NCBI RefSeq assembly: GCF_003595215.1
Contig: NZ_QYZP01000002.1
Coordinates: 682,001 to 746,000 of the forward strand
Length of the DNA stretch: 64,000 bases
Reading direction: 5' to 3'
Source: Nesterenkonia natronophila
Lineage (GTDB): Bacteria > Actinomycetota > Actinomycetes > Actinomycetales > Micrococcaceae
The notes below the pieces were generated by a model that saw nothing but the letters and a program-made list of their open reading frames with translations, made no database searches and had not been told where the DNA came from. The stretch's first letter is position 1; each line of letters begins with the position of its first letter. The translations under genes and the position numbers were made by a program. This document shows positions 51,072 through 60,926 of the stretch, in pieces.

Positions 51072-52815
51072 GAGCCTCCAAGTCCGCTGTCAGACCGGCG
51101 GCGACGTCGTGCTTTCCCAGTGCTGTGAGAGCCTCAGCGCGGCCCTCCAGCGAGGTTGCCAGGAGGGGATCGGAGATTTCTCGGGACTCCGCGGCCATGC
51201 GGAAGAGCGTTTCAGCCTCCTGAGGTTGGTTCATTTGCAGCAGCACCGTCGCAGCGAAGATCTCGGCGTCGGCAGCAGCCTCCTCATCGCCGGAGCCAGC
51301 GAACATATCAGCAGCCTCCAATGCAGCGGCCACTGCCTCGGTGCCGCGACCCAGTGCGGTCAGGGACCTCGCCCGAGTGTCGGTGATATCCGCGCGCTGC
51401 CAATCTGTTCCGTGCTCATCGACAATACCCATGGCGCGATCCAGATAATCCAGTCCTGACTCCTCTTCGTGCCGACACAGCAGGTGACCCAGCGAGTGCA
51501 GCGCTTGCAGGAGCATGAGGGGGTCGGTGTCCTCGCCCTGATCAGCGAGGCTCAGCCCCCGCTCATAATGTTTGCGGGCAGCGTCCACTCGGTCCAACGA
51601 TGCTGCCAGGGCGCCTGCGGCCAGGTGTGCACGGGCAGCTTCATCGACCTCCTCCGCGGAGATGAATTGAGTCGCGGCTTCCTCCCAGTGCGACATAGCT
51701 TCGAGGGGGCGCTTCTGTTGGGTCACCGCGTGTCCCAGGCCCATCAGCGCGCGGCCCCTGGTGGAGAAGTCGCTGTCGCCTCCAGCAAGGCGGAGGGAGA
51801 GAGCTTCGAGGACCTTCTCTGCCTCGGCGTACTGCTCCATGTCCAGCAGCTGCTGTCCCAGCGCCAGGGAGAGCAGGCGGGACTCGGAGAACTCACCCAG
51901 TTCTGCCTGCTGCACCGCGACACGCCATGCAAGGACCGATGTGTCAGCCTCGCTCAGGCTCGCCGTGATCCCGGCCAGCAGCGCAGCGGCTGAAGCGGCA
52001 CCCTTGCGCACTCCGCACGCGGAATACAGTTCAACGGACGTCATCGCATCGGCCACAGCCTCAGTGGGCCGGTCTGCCTGATGGTGCACTGTTGCGCGGA
52101 GCATAGCCATGGCACCACGCACCGCGCGGTTAGCAGGAGCCGAGAGCACTTGGTTCGCCGTCGCCATGGCTGCCTCCGAATCATCGGAGAGCAGCTGCGC
52201 GTGCGCCAAGAACATACGCGCCCCAGCCAGAGCCTGGGGGCGTCCCAGAGCCTCGAGAATCTCGCATGCCTCGGTGATCAGGGGAAGTGCTGCGTCGGGC
52301 CCGTCGTCATGAAGGCTGCGCACGGCGAGGGAAGACAACACATCGGCACGGTGCACGCTTGGTCCCGTTCCATCATCGAGCTCCTCGGCCATGCGGCGAA
52401 GAATTTCTGCTTCCACACGGTCGGGTTCGCGGAGCAGCATTGTTCCCAGCTGAGCCTCAACCTCGGCTTGCCGAGTGCGTCCAAGCTGCCGCAGCAGCGC
52501 GACCCGCTCCTCCAGGTACGGGGCGGCGATGGCTGAGGCCCCGCGCATCTCATGGACTCCGGAGAGAAGTCGCAGAAGCATGAGACGGTTCTCAACATCT
52601 TGGGAGCCAGGTGCCTTCAGTCCTCTTTCAGCGGCTTCGGCCGCCGCGGCGTATCGTTCACCGTAGGCAGCCTCATAGGCGAGATCCACCCAACCGCGGG
52701 CGGTCTGCGCTTCCTCCTGCGCCGCAGCTGGTTGCTGCAACAATGAATGCAGGCGCGTGGTCAGCGGAGCCGAGCCGGGAATCTCGACGGGCAGGTCAAC
52801 AGATTCGCCTCTCAT
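51025..52815 (-). CDS. Tetratricopeptide-repeat protein
   Basis: A 596-residue all-helical protein made of degenerate TPR units, for example YAEAEKVLEALSLRLAGG and ARKHYERGLSLADQG, with the typical Ala/Leu/Gly-rich helix pairs throughout. TPR proteins scaffold protein-protein contacts; no catalytic domain was seen. ATG 52815 lies 7 bases after TATCCT on this strand. It diverges from the lipoprotein at 52862, and the neighbouring phosphotransferase may be its functional partner, but that is only a guess from proximity. Confidence 0.78.
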   Translation of the reverse strand: MRGESVDLPVEIPGSAPLTTRLHSLLQQPAAAQEEAQTARGWVDLAYEAAYGERYAAAAEAAERGLKAPGSQDVENRLMLLRLLSGVHEMRGASAIAAPYLEERVALLRQLGRTRQAEVEAQLGTMLLREPDRVEAEILRRMAEELDDGTGPSVHRADVLSSLAVRSLHDDGPDAALPLITEACEILEALGRPQALAGARMFLAHAQLLSDDSEAAMATANQVLSAPANRAVRGAMAMLRATVHHQADRPTEAVADAMTSVELYSACGVRKGAASAAALLAGITASLSEADTSVLAWRVAVQQAELGEFSESRLLSLALGQQLLDMEQYAEAEKVLEALSLRLAGGDSDFSTRGRALMGLGHAVTQQKRPLEAMSHWEEAATQFISAEEVDEAARAHLAAGALAASLDRVDAARKHYERGLSLADQGEDTDPLMLLQALHSLGHLLCRHEEESGLDYLDRAMGIVDEHGTDWQRADITDTRARSLTALGRGTEAVAAALEAADMFAGSGDEEAAADAEIFAATVLLQMNQPQEAETLFRMAAESREISDPLLATSLEGRAEALTALGKHDVAAGLTADLEALRAQLASEEDLPHSE

Positions 52816-52861
52816 CTTTCCCAGGATAAACCCGCGGCCCCCTCCCCGTAGAATGTCGCTC

Positions 52862-53932
52862 ATGGTTTTTCAGCGCAGGGGACGCAGATCACCTGTGCGC
52901 CAGCCACCGCCTGCGCCGGCCTCAGCGGCTGCCGCTGTAGCACTTGGTCTGCTGTTGACGAGCTGCTCGGACCCCCCTCCTCCGGCGCCGGAGCCTTCAG
53001 GGCAGGAGATCGAGCGCGCCTGGCGACTGGCAGTGGGCAGCGACCTCTTGGATCAGACTGTGGCCGAGGTGTACGCCATGGCGCTGAACTCCCACGAGGT
53101 CCCCACCGTCGTCGTCAAGGAGGATGAGGAGACCGCGGTAGGGTTGGCGGCTGAACTTGCGGTCGCGGACCCGCAGGAGAGCCCCGAGCTTGGTGAGGCA
53201 AACGACGGCGACCTCGATGATCGTTATGAGATTGTGGTCGCCCGCACTTTGCCACTGGCTGAGGAGTTGGACCCCGAAGGATACGCCGAACTGACCGTAC
53301 CGGAGGGGGAGACCGGTGTGGGCCCCGCGGCCGAGCCCGAGGAGCTGATCGATCTGGTGGAGGCTCAGCTTACTGAGGCTGAACTCTCCGAACCGACCGC
53401 GGCAGTGCTGCGCAGCAGCCTGCACATTACTAGTGTCACCGCGGAGACCTTCGGGATTGAAGGTGAGGAGGAGGAAGACTTGGGCACTCTGACCGCGGAC
53501 TGCGGAGCTTTGGTCTTCGGTGTTTCCACTGAGATTGCTGGCGTGAGCACCGCGCTGGAGGAAACATATGACTGTGTGCCCAATGAGCTGCGCACCGAGG
53601 ACGACGAGACCCTGATCGAGTTGCTCATCACAGCTGAGATTGATGCAGCCGTTTTCTCCGCGTCCCACCCTGCGGTGGCGGAGCATGCGCTGATCAGTCT
53701 GCGTGATGTCCGGGGAGCCCTTCCCGAGGATCAGTATGTGCCGGTGATCTCTTCGCGCATTGCCGAGGAGGTCCCGGACGTGGTGGATGAGATCTCCCAA
53801 GCTCTGAATGAGGAGGCGCTGCTGACGCTCCGTCGTCTCCTCTACGGCGAGGATGCCCTCGATCCTGAAGATGCGGCAACTTTCTGGCTCGTGGAGGAGG
53901 GGTTGTTGGCCGAACCTGAGAACTGGGGATGA
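52862..53932 (+). CDS. Glycine-betaine-binding-type (OpuAC-like) lipoprotein
   Basis: A 356-residue lipoprotein with signal peptide ending LLLTSC, a Pro-rich spacer, and a body resembling periplasmic substrate-binding proteins of the OpuAC group (LLDQTVAEVYAMALNSHEVPTVVV is the typical opening beta-alpha unit). The body is unusually acidic. No transporter permease or ATPase gene lies nearby, so it is an orphan and may share another ABC transporter or have a different role. ATG 52862 is 7 bases after TAGAAT. Confidence 0.6.
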   Translation: MVFQRRGRRSPVRQPPPAPASAAAAVALGLLLTSCSDPPPPAPEPSGQEIERAWRLAVGSDLLDQTVAEVYAMALNSHEVPTVVVKEDEETAVGLAAELAVADPQESPELGEANDGDLDDRYEIVVARTLPLAEELDPEGYAELTVPEGETGVGPAAEPEELIDLVEAQLTEAELSEPTAAVLRSSLHITSVTAETFGIEGEEEEDLGTLTADCGALVFGVSTEIAGVSTALEETYDCVPNELRTEDDETLIELLITAEIDAAVFSASHPAVAEHALISLRDVRGALPEDQYVPVISSRIAEEVPDVVDEISQALNEEALLTLRRLLYGEDALDPEDAATFWLVEEGLLAEPENWG

Positions 53933-53955
53933 CGCTTGCCGTGTGAAATTCGCGG

Positions 53956-53967
53956 ATTGTTGACAAT
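53956..53967. promoter_or_regulatory. Small inverted repeat upstream of the first aminotransferase gene
   Basis: ATTGT-TG-ACAAT is a perfect 5-bp dyad between the expected -35 and the -10 (CAGAAT, 53974-53979) of the aminotransferase gene at 53986. It might be an operator; chance is also possible. Confidence 0.25.
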
Positions 53968-53985
53968 GTGAGGCAGAATCTCTCT

Positions 53986-55248
53986 ATGGAGGAGTTCCAG
54001 GATTTCACCCAGGCGACCAAGCTGCGCAACGTCCGTTACGACGTCCGTGGCCCGATAGCTGTGGAGGCCGCACGCTTGGAGCGGGCCGGACATCGCATCA
54101 CCAAGCTCAATATAGGGAATATGGCGCCCTTCGGATTTGAGGCGCCGGATTCGATCATGATGGACATGATCCGGCACCTTCCCACTGCGCAGGGCTACTC
54201 CGACTCTGCTGGCATCTACTCGGCACGCACTGCAGTAGCCCAGTATTACCAGACCAAGGGGATGCGGGATGCCAAGGTGGAGGACGTCTATCTGGGCAAT
54301 GGAGTCTCTGATCTGATTACCATTACGCTGCAGGCCCTGATCAATCCAGGTGATGAGATTCTCATCCCGACACCTGACTATCCGCTGTGGACGGGCCTGA
54401 CAGCTCTCTACCAGGGCATTCCCGTGCACTACATCTGTGATGAGAATAACCATTGGTGGCCGGATCCGGAGGAAATCGAATCTAAGGTCACCGAGCGGAC
54501 CAAGGCGTTGGTGATCATCAACCCCAACAATCCCACCGGCGCGGTGTATCCGCGGGAGATCCTCGAGGCGATAGTGGACATCTGCCGGCGGCACAATCTG
54601 ATGCTGTTGGCCGACGAGATTTACGAGAAGATCACCTACGACGACGCGGAGATGATCAACGCCGCCACGCTCAGCGATGATGTCTTCACCATCACCTACT
54701 CAGGGCTGTCCAAGACCTGGCGGGTAGCCGGGTATCGCTCCGGATGGATGTACATCTCCGGCCCGAAACACCGAGCTTTGGACTACCTGGAGGGGGTGCA
54801 GCTGATGGCGAATCTGCGCATGTGTCCCAATGTCCCCGGGCAGCATGCAGTGCAGACGGCGCTCGGCGGATACCAATCCATCCAGGAGCTCATCGTCCCC
54901 GGGGGGCGGCTGTACGAACAGCGCGACGTAGCCTACAAGCAGCTTTCTGAGATCGAAGGCGTCGAAGTCTCGCAGATGGACGGGGCGATGTACCTTTTCC
55001 CACGTCTCGACCCGGAGATTTACCCGATCGAGAACGATGAGGCCTTTGTGATGGAGCTGTTGCGCCAGCAGAAGATCTTGGTTTCGCATGGGCGGGCCTT
55101 CAACTGGATCGACGATCAGCACTTCAGGCTTGTCACGCTTCCTGCGGTGGAGGAGCTCCAGGAAGCTATCGACGGCATTGCCACGTTCCTGGCCCAGTAC
55201 CGCGATGCCTTCGCGAAGCCTTACCCGGTGGCCTCTGCCACTGGCTGA
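53986..55248 (+). CDS. PLP-dependent aminotransferase (AlaA-like), copy 1
   Basis: A 420-residue fold type I aminotransferase. The PLP-binding Lys lies in SGLSKTWRVAGYRSGW, with INPNNPTGAVYPREIL and LLADEIYEKI supplying the cofactor-ring contacts. The sequence resembles the AlaA/AspC-like group that makes alanine from pyruvate and glutamate, but specificity cannot be read from sequence. ATG 53986 is 6 bases after CAGAAT. A close paralogue starts at 55304. Confidence 0.88.
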   Translation: MEEFQDFTQATKLRNVRYDVRGPIAVEAARLERAGHRITKLNIGNMAPFGFEAPDSIMMDMIRHLPTAQGYSDSAGIYSARTAVAQYYQTKGMRDAKVEDVYLGNGVSDLITITLQALINPGDEILIPTPDYPLWTGLTALYQGIPVHYICDENNHWWPDPEEIESKVTERTKALVIINPNNPTGAVYPREILEAIVDICRRHNLMLLADEIYEKITYDDAEMINAATLSDDVFTITYSGLSKTWRVAGYRSGWMYISGPKHRALDYLEGVQLMANLRMCPNVPGQHAVQTALGGYQSIQELIVPGGRLYEQRDVAYKQLSEIEGVEVSQMDGAMYLFPRLDPEIYPIENDEAFVMELLRQQKILVSHGRAFNWIDDQHFRLVTLPAVEELQEAIDGIATFLAQYRDAFAKPYPVASATG

Positions 55249-55303
55249 GGTTTCGGAGCAGCTGCTACCACCGGACGCAGCATTTTTGGTGCATGATGAG
55301 GGG

Positions 55304-56548
55304 ATGCAGAATTTTGCCGAGGAGTTCGTTCAGTCACCCAAGTTAGTCGATGTCCGGTATGACGTTCGGGGGCCCATCGCGCAGGAAGCGGCGCGGCTGG
55401 AACGGGCAGGACACCGGATCACTCGGTTGAACATCGGCAACCCGGCGCCCTTCGGATTTGAGGCTCCTGAGCAGATCCTGCGGCACATGATCAAGACGCT
55501 GCCCACCGCCCAAGGATATTCCGACTCACAGGGCGTGTACTCGGCGCGGGTGGCCGTGGCCCAGTACTATCAAGCCCGCGGGCTCCGGGGTGCTGCGCCG
55601 GAGGATGTGTGGTTGGGCAACGGTGTCTCAGAACTGATCTCCATGGTGCTGACCGCTCTGATCGCGCCCAAGGACGAGATACTCATTCCGGCCCCGGACT
55701 ACCCTCTCTGGACCGGAGCGACCAAGCTCGCCGGGGGCAATCCGGTACATTACATCTGCGATGAGGACAACCATTGGTGGCCGGATCCGGAGGAGATCGA
55801 GTCTAAAGTCACGGAGCGGACCAAGGCGCTGGTGCTGATCAATCCCAACAATCCGACGGGCGCGGTGTACCCGCGGGAGATCCTCGAGGCGATGGTGGAT
55901 ATCTGTCGGCGGCACAATCTGATGCTGTTGGCGGATGAGATTTACGAGAAGATCATCTTCGACGGTGCTGAGATGGTCAACGCTGCGACGCTGAGTGATG
56001 ACGTCCTCACGATCACCTTCTCGGGATTGTCCAAGACATGGCGTGTGGCCGGATTCAGATCGGGGTGGATCTACATCTCCGGACCCCGGCACCGGGCGAA
56101 GAACTACATCGAGGGGCTCAACCTCTTGATGAATATGCGTATGTGCGCCAATGTTCCTGCCCAGCACGCGATTCAGGCGGCCCTGGGGGGCTATCAGTCC
56201 ATCGAGGAGCTGATATTGCCCAAGGGCAGACTCTACGAGCAGTCTCGCACGGCCCACCGGCTGCTCTCCGAGATTGAGGGCGTGACGGTGGAGAAGTCTG
56301 ACGGTGCTCTGTACCTCTTTCCCCGTCTGGATCCGGAACTGTATCCCATTGACGATGACGAGGCCTTCGTCATCGAGCTGCTGCGTCAGAAGAAGATTCT
56401 GCTCTCCCACGGACGTGCCTTCAACTGGGAGGACACTCAGCACATTCGGGTGGTCACCCTGCCTCACGTAGAGGACCTGGAAGTCGCAATCTCGGAGATC
56501 GCCGACTTCCTCGCCGACTATCGCGACGTCGCCACGCGTACCGGCTGA
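55304..56548 (+). CDS. PLP-dependent aminotransferase (AlaA-like), copy 2
   Basis: A 414-residue paralogue of the preceding protein, with the same motifs: catalytic Lys in SGLSKTWRVAGFRSGW, INPNNPTGAVYPREIL and LLADEIYEKI. In the central part, DNA identity to copy 1 is about nine in ten bases, much higher than at the ends. ATG 55304 fits the conserved start and has GAGGGG just upstream. It probably arose by tandem duplication; its product may differ in substrate or be redundant. A hairpin follows the stop. Confidence 0.88.
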   Translation: MQNFAEEFVQSPKLVDVRYDVRGPIAQEAARLERAGHRITRLNIGNPAPFGFEAPEQILRHMIKTLPTAQGYSDSQGVYSARVAVAQYYQARGLRGAAPEDVWLGNGVSELISMVLTALIAPKDEILIPAPDYPLWTGATKLAGGNPVHYICDEDNHWWPDPEEIESKVTERTKALVLINPNNPTGAVYPREILEAMVDICRRHNLMLLADEIYEKIIFDGAEMVNAATLSDDVLTITFSGLSKTWRVAGFRSGWIYISGPRHRAKNYIEGLNLLMNMRMCANVPAQHAIQAALGGYQSIEELILPKGRLYEQSRTAHRLLSEIEGVTVEKSDGALYLFPRLDPELYPIDDDEAFVIELLRQKKILLSHGRAFNWEDTQHIRVVTLPHVEDLEVAISEIADFLADYRDVATRTG

Positions 56549-56575
56549 GGCACCCGGCGTTACCGGACTCGTGCC
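56549..56575. terminator. Candidate hairpin between convergent genes
   Basis: Outer arms GGCAC (56549-56553) and GTGCC (56571-56575) and inner CCGG arms enclose the loop CGTTA, with a 4-base bulge on the right. It lies between the second aminotransferase (+) and xseB (-). No T tract is present. Confidence 0.4.
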
Positions 56576-56581
56576 AGCCCG

Positions 56582-56839
56582 CTAATCTGCTGTGTCGGCG
56601 CTGTCTGCTCGGTCAAGTGATTGGCGAACCTCCTGCAGACGGGCGGAGGCGCCGTCGAGCCAGCGTTCGCACCTATCGGCTAGGGCTTCGCCACGCTGCC
56701 ACAGGGCCAGCGACTCCTCCAGCGGAGCCCCACCCGTCTCCAGCTTCGTCACCACCTCAGCGAGTTCATCGCGCGCTTGCTCATAGGACATCTGGTCGAT
56801 GTCGTCGGTGCGGGCAGTGCTGAACTGACTTTCGCTCAT
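56582..56839 (-). CDS. xseB: Exodeoxyribonuclease VII small subunit
   Basis: An 85-residue helical protein of the XseB family with the pattern SYEQARDELAEVVTKLETGGAPLEESLALWQRGEALADRC. It binds XseA to form exonuclease VII, which degrades single-stranded DNA. The ATG overlaps the xseA stop (ATGA), so the two are coupled. Confidence 0.95.
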   Translation of the reverse strand: MSESQFSTARTDDIDQMSYEQARDELAEVVTKLETGGAPLEESLALWQRGEALADRCERWLDGASARLQEVRQSLDRADSADTAD

Positions 56840-58119
56840 ACGGTCTTCTCCTCAGTGGTGGTGGTGACCTCAGCGGTGAACTCTCCGGAGGATACCTTCA
56901 CGTGCACCTCCGCGCCGACCTCCAGCTCTCCGGCATGACGGACGATGCGCCGCCGGTGCTGAACGACGGCGTAGCCGCGGTCCAGAGTGGACTGGGGGGA
57001 CAGTGAAGCCACCTGAGATCGGGTGGCGGCAACCCAGTCTCGAGCCCGGTCCACAGTAGTCTGGGCAGAGAAGAGCGCGCGACGCCGAAGCCGCAGCAGG
57101 TCCTCAGAGCGCACCTGGATCATGGCCTCCGGCTGCGCGAGAGCTGGTCGGGAACGTACTGCGTGAAGCCACTCAGCCTCTCCGCTGAGCATCCGCTCCA
57201 GCCCCTGGGACATTCGTGTGCGCGCCAGGCTGATGTTCTCGCGCTCTACCGCTTCCTCCGGCACCAGGAGCTTGGCGGAGCCGGTAGGTGTGGAGGCGCG
57301 CACGTCAGCCACTTCGTCCAGCAGTGGCCGGTCTGCTTCATGGCCGATCGCTGAGACCACCGGTGTGTGTGCGGCTGCCACTGCACGCACCAGCCGCTCG
57401 TCGGAGAACGGCAGGATGACTTCCTCCAGGGCGCCCCCGCCCCGTGCGATCACGATCACCTCTACGTGCGCCAGGGCGTCCAGGTGCTCTAGAGCAGCGG
57501 CCACCTCGATCGGAGCCATGGGTCCCTGAGTGGAGACTTCCCGGATCTCGAACTGCGCGGCGGCCCAGCGTGCGCTGACATTGCGGAGGATGTCTTTCTT
57601 GGCATCCGAATCCCGCCCCGTGATAAGGCCGATGCTCCGGGGCAGAACAGGCAGCCTCTTCTTCAGCGCGGGACTGAACAGTCCCTCGGCGGCCAGCTGC
57701 TGCTTCATCCGTTCGATCCGGGCCAGAAGGTCTCCCAGACCGACCGGTTCCATGCGCTGCGTCACCAGGGATAATCGACCGGACTTCTCCCACAGTGAAG
57801 GTTTCACCAGGGCGACCACTCGTGACCCGGGTTCGAGTCCCTTGCCGGCCAGGCCGCTCGCCACGTTTCGCCATGCGACGGCTTGGAATGAGATTTCCTG
57901 CTCCAGATCCCGCAGGGTCATCCACGCGGTGCCGTTGCGCAGATTGAACTCCACCAACTGACCTTCCACCCACGTGGGTGTCACGCGGTCAATATGCGCC
58001 CGCAGCTTCCCGGAGAAGTGGCTCAGCGGCCAAGGCATCTCTTCACTGGTGTCTTGGGAGCTCGCCGGCAGCGCGGCCAGCGGAGGTCGGTCTTTGGCGG
58101 TTGGCTCCTGATAATTCAT
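56836..58119 (-). CDS. xseA: Exodeoxyribonuclease VII large subunit
   Basis: A 427-residue catalytic subunit of exonuclease VII. It has the N-terminal OB-fold region (WVEGQLVEFNLRNGTAWMTLRD), the catalytic core with GLITGRDSDAKKDIL, VIVIARGGGALEEV, VSAIGHEADRPLLDEVADVRASTPTGSA, and a long helical C-terminal part that binds XseB. The ATG at 58119 has TAGTCT 9 bases upstream on this strand. It is divergent from a membrane protein gene. Confidence 0.96.
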   Translation of the reverse strand: MNYQEPTAKDRPPLAALPASSQDTSEEMPWPLSHFSGKLRAHIDRVTPTWVEGQLVEFNLRNGTAWMTLRDLEQEISFQAVAWRNVASGLAGKGLEPGSRVVALVKPSLWEKSGRLSLVTQRMEPVGLGDLLARIERMKQQLAAEGLFSPALKKRLPVLPRSIGLITGRDSDAKKDILRNVSARWAAAQFEIREVSTQGPMAPIEVAAALEHLDALAHVEVIVIARGGGALEEVILPFSDERLVRAVAAAHTPVVSAIGHEADRPLLDEVADVRASTPTGSAKLLVPEEAVERENISLARTRMSQGLERMLSGEAEWLHAVRSRPALAQPEAMIQVRSEDLLRLRRRALFSAQTTVDRARDWVAATRSQVASLSPQSTLDRGYAVVQHRRRIVRHAGELEVGAEVHVKVSSGEFTAEVTTTTEEKTV

Positions 58120-58182
58120 ACTGCTTACAGACTAGCCCGACTCGTTGCCGCCTTCCCGGTCCGAAACTGCCTCAGGAGCTTC

Positions 58183-59094
58183 ATGCGACACCTGCTCAGC
58201 GTCCTCTGCCTGCTGCTGGCGGGGATGCTGTCGGTAGGGGCTCTTGCCGGACACCAGCTGGATCAGTTGCTGCGCAGCGAGGAGCCCGTTCGCGATATCG
58301 CCGGAACGCTCCCTCAGCAGGAAGAATTCTCTCAGGCGGTGACCGAGATCGTCGTCGACGATCTCACCGACCGTCTGCCCGATCAGTTGCAGTGGGCTGT
58401 GCCCGGCGGCGCGGACCAGGCACTTGCCCCAGTGGTGTCGTCGGCTTTCGACACCGAGCGCACCCGTGAGGCGTGGGATGAAGTCCTGCAGGACACCCGC
58501 ACTGGCTACACCGCACAGTTGGAGGGGATCTTCGCCACAGGCACCTCCGGGCAAGTCCGGGAGCTCGATATTGAGCTGGATCTCACGCCGGTGTCGGAGG
58601 CGATGACCGAGCCGATGCGGGAGGGGTTGGAGGACGCATTCGGCTGGTTTCCTGGAGTTGAACCTGGAAGCTTCGACATCATCGCCCCGGAGATCATTTT
58701 GGACGTCCAGGCAGCTACGGACAACACCGCGGACCCGTACTCGTGGGCCACCATCGCAACCCTCAGCCAGTACTGGGCCGGTTTCGCAGTGGCAGCTGCT
58801 GGCTTGGCGGCTGCCGGGCTGCTCATTGGAAAGGGCCCGGTTCGGTGGTTCGGATTAGCCGGCGGTGCGTTGGTGGCGGCCGTGCTCGGCGTATGGATTG
58901 CCACGACGGTTGCTTCCCCGCAGTTCCATCACCCTACCGAAGTGCCGCAGGCAGCAGGGGTGGTCCTGGATCACATTCAGGTCCAGTTCACCCAGTGGGC
59001 ACAGCCGGCTTGGTGGGTCTTCAGCGCTCTCAGCGGCGTCGTGGGCCTGACTGGACTGGTCGGTGGGCTGCTTTCTGCGTCCCGTCGCCGTTAA
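58183..59094 (+). CDS. Membrane protein of unknown function
   Basis: A 303-residue protein with an N-terminal signal-like helix ([21 protein letters not shown]), an extracellular acidic region of about 170 residues, and three C-terminal helices ([41 protein letters not shown] and [21 protein letters not shown]). No family is recognised with confidence. GGAG lies only 4 bases before the ATG; longer in-frame starts are inside the divergent xseA. The gene sits just before ispH. Confidence 0.7.
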   Translation: MRHLLSVLCLLLAGMLSVGALAGHQLDQLLRSEEPVRDIAGTLPQQEEFSQAVTEIVVDDLTDRLPDQLQWAVPGGADQALAPVVSSAFDTERTREAWDEVLQDTRTGYTAQLEGIFATGTSGQVRELDIELDLTPVSEAMTEPMREGLEDAFGWFPGVEPGSFDIIAPEIILDVQAATDNTADPYSWATIATLSQYWAGFAVAAAGLAAAGLLIGKGPVRWFGLAGGALVAAVLGVWIATTVASPQFHHPTEVPQAAGVVLDHIQVQFTQWAQPAWWVFSALSGVVGLTGLVGGLLSASRRR

Positions 59095-59117
59095 GGTCGC
59101 GCCGGTACACTTCCACC

Positions 59118-60242
59118 ATGACAACGACGACGCCGGACGCTCCGACGACGCCCCGCAAACACATTTCAGTACCCACCCCCACGGTGCCGCGCAAGCGCCG
59201 CAGCCCTGAAGAGATCGCCGCAGAGCAGACTTTCGAGGGGACCAAGAGAGTCCTCTTGGCGGCTCCCCGCGGCTACTGCGCGGGAGTCGACCGTGCCGTG
59301 GTGGCGGTGGAAAAAGCATTGGAGCGGTATGGCGCGCCTGTCTATGTGCGCAAGGAGATCGTTCACAACCGCCACGTGGTCGACACGCTGACGGAGAAGG
59401 GTGTGATCTTCGTCGAGGAGACTGAGGAGGTGCCGGAGGGAGAGCTCTTAGTATTCTCCGCCCACGGTGTCTCCCCGGCGGTCAAAGAGGCGGCTTCCCA
59501 GCGCAGCCTGCAGACCATTGACGCCACCTGCCCATTGGTGACCAAAGTGCACCGCGAGGCTGTCCGGTTCACTACTCGGGACAACTTCCACATTCTGCTG
59601 ATCGGCCATGACGGCCACGAAGAGGTTGAAGGGACTTTCGGTCATGCCCCGGAGAGCACCACCATCGTCAACGGCCCGTGGGAGGTCGACCAGATCCAGG
59701 TCCCTGATCCGGATAACCTCATCTGGCTCTCGCAGACCACGCTTTCGGTGGACGAAACGATGGAGACGGTCCAAAAGCTCAGGGAAAGGTTCCCGAACCT
59801 CCAGGATCCTCCTTCGGATGACATCTGCTACGCGACTTCCAACCGTCAGGCGGCGATCAAGAAAATTGCGCCGGAGTCGGATCTGGTGATCGTGGTCGGC
59901 TCTGCCAACTCCTCCAACTCCGTGCGGTTGAAGGAAGTGGCTCTTGAGTGTGGAGCTCGACGTTCCGAGCGAGTGGATTTCGCCAACCAGATCGATGAGT
60001 CCTGGTTCGCTGAGGCGCAGACCGTGGGGGTCACCTCGGGAGCCTCGGTTCCGGAGGTGCTTGTCGACGATGTGCTGCGCCTCCTGGTGGAGTACGGTTA
60101 CGGCCAGCCGGAGGAGGTCGTCACGGCAGAAGAAGACATCGTCTTCTCCCTCCCCAAGGAGATCCGAAAGGCTCTGCAGCAGGCCGGTCACGATGACGTT
60201 GGACGCGGTGGCCGTAAACGCAGCGCCTGTTCCACCAGCTGA
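59118..60242 (+). CDS. ispH: 4-hydroxy-3-methylbut-2-enyl diphosphate reductase
   Basis: The last enzyme of the MEP isoprenoid pathway, making IPP and DMAPP. The 374-residue protein has three [4Fe-4S] Cys in [24 protein letters not shown] and [11 protein letters not shown], plus [16 protein letters not shown], and [12 protein letters not shown] with catalytic acid residues. A basic N-terminal extension of about 40 residues precedes the fold. ATG 59118 is 6 bases after TACACT, suggesting leaderless translation. Confidence 0.97.
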   Translation: MTTTTPDAPTTPRKHISVPTPTVPRKRRSPEEIAAEQTFEGTKRVLLAAPRGYCAGVDRAVVAVEKALERYGAPVYVRKEIVHNRHVVDTLTEKGVIFVEETEEVPEGELLVFSAHGVSPAVKEAASQRSLQTIDATCPLVTKVHREAVRFTTRDNFHILLIGHDGHEEVEGTFGHAPESTTIVNGPWEVDQIQVPDPDNLIWLSQTTLSVDETMETVQKLRERFPNLQDPPSDDICYATSNRQAAIKKIAPESDLVIVVGSANSSNSVRLKEVALECGARRSERVDFANQIDESWFAEAQTVGVTSGASVPEVLVDDVLRLLVEYGYGQPEEVVTAEEDIVFSLPKEIRKALQQAGHDDVGRGGRKRSACSTS

Positions 60243-60251
60243 AGACCCTCG

Positions 60252-60857
60252 TTGGGCATAGCAGCGCTCGTCACTGGGTACGCGGCCCTCACGTTCGGGC
60301 TATTCGCTATTGCCTCCCTGCTGTACCGGTGGCGGCGCGTCCGCCTCGTTCCCGAGGCCGTGATCATTCTGGGGGCTGGCCTGATCGACGGGGAGGTGCC
60401 CCCGCTCCTGGCGGGCAGGCTCCGCCGAGGCCTCGAGGTTCAGCGCTGTTTCCAGCCCGTCCCTGTTGTGATCACCAGCGGTGGGCAGGGTCCCGATGAG
60501 CCCCGCCCAGAGGCCATCGCAATGCGTGAATACCTCATTGAGTGCGGAGCCGCACCCGGCCACATCATTGCCGAAACTGAGTCGCGAAGCACCAGGGAGA
60601 ACCTCCAGCTTTCCCGGAAGCTGCTGAGCCATCCGCAGGCCCCTGTCCTGGTGGTGACCAGCAGCTTTCACGTATTCAGGGCAGCGCTGCTGAGCCGGAG
60701 CTTGGGGATGAGGGCTCATGTGTTGGGCTCCAAGACCGCCTGGCACCACCTTCCCAGTGGCCTGTTGCGCGAATTTCTGGCTGTGCTTCGCATCCATGTG
60801 TGGCTTCACCTCAGCATCGTCGGTGTGCTGGCTGTGCTCATGGGAGTGGTCAGCTGA
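60252..60857 (+). CDS. YdcF/DUF218 family protein
   Basis: A 201-residue protein with an N-terminal membrane helix (AALVTGYAALTFGLFAIASLLY), the DUF218 core (AVIILGAGLIDGEVPPLLAGRL, VVITSGGQGPDEPRPEAIAMREYLIECG, AETESRSTRENL) and a C-terminal helix. Related to YdcF and SanA-type proteins; the function is not settled. The only start in frame after the ispH stop is TTG 60252, 9 bases downstream, so the two genes are probably cotranscribed. Confidence 0.75.
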   Translation: MGIAALVTGYAALTFGLFAIASLLYRWRRVRLVPEAVIILGAGLIDGEVPPLLAGRLRRGLEVQRCFQPVPVVITSGGQGPDEPRPEAIAMREYLIECGAAPGHIIAETESRSTRENLQLSRKLLSHPQAPVLVVTSSFHVFRAALLSRSLGMRAHVLGSKTAWHHLPSGLLREFLAVLRIHVWLHLSIVGVLAVLMGVVS

Positions 60858-60926
60858 CTCCTGGGGTGGCTGGGGCCGCCAACCGGTCCTGAAGCTGCTC
60901 CTGCAGCGCTGGTCTACGATGACACG

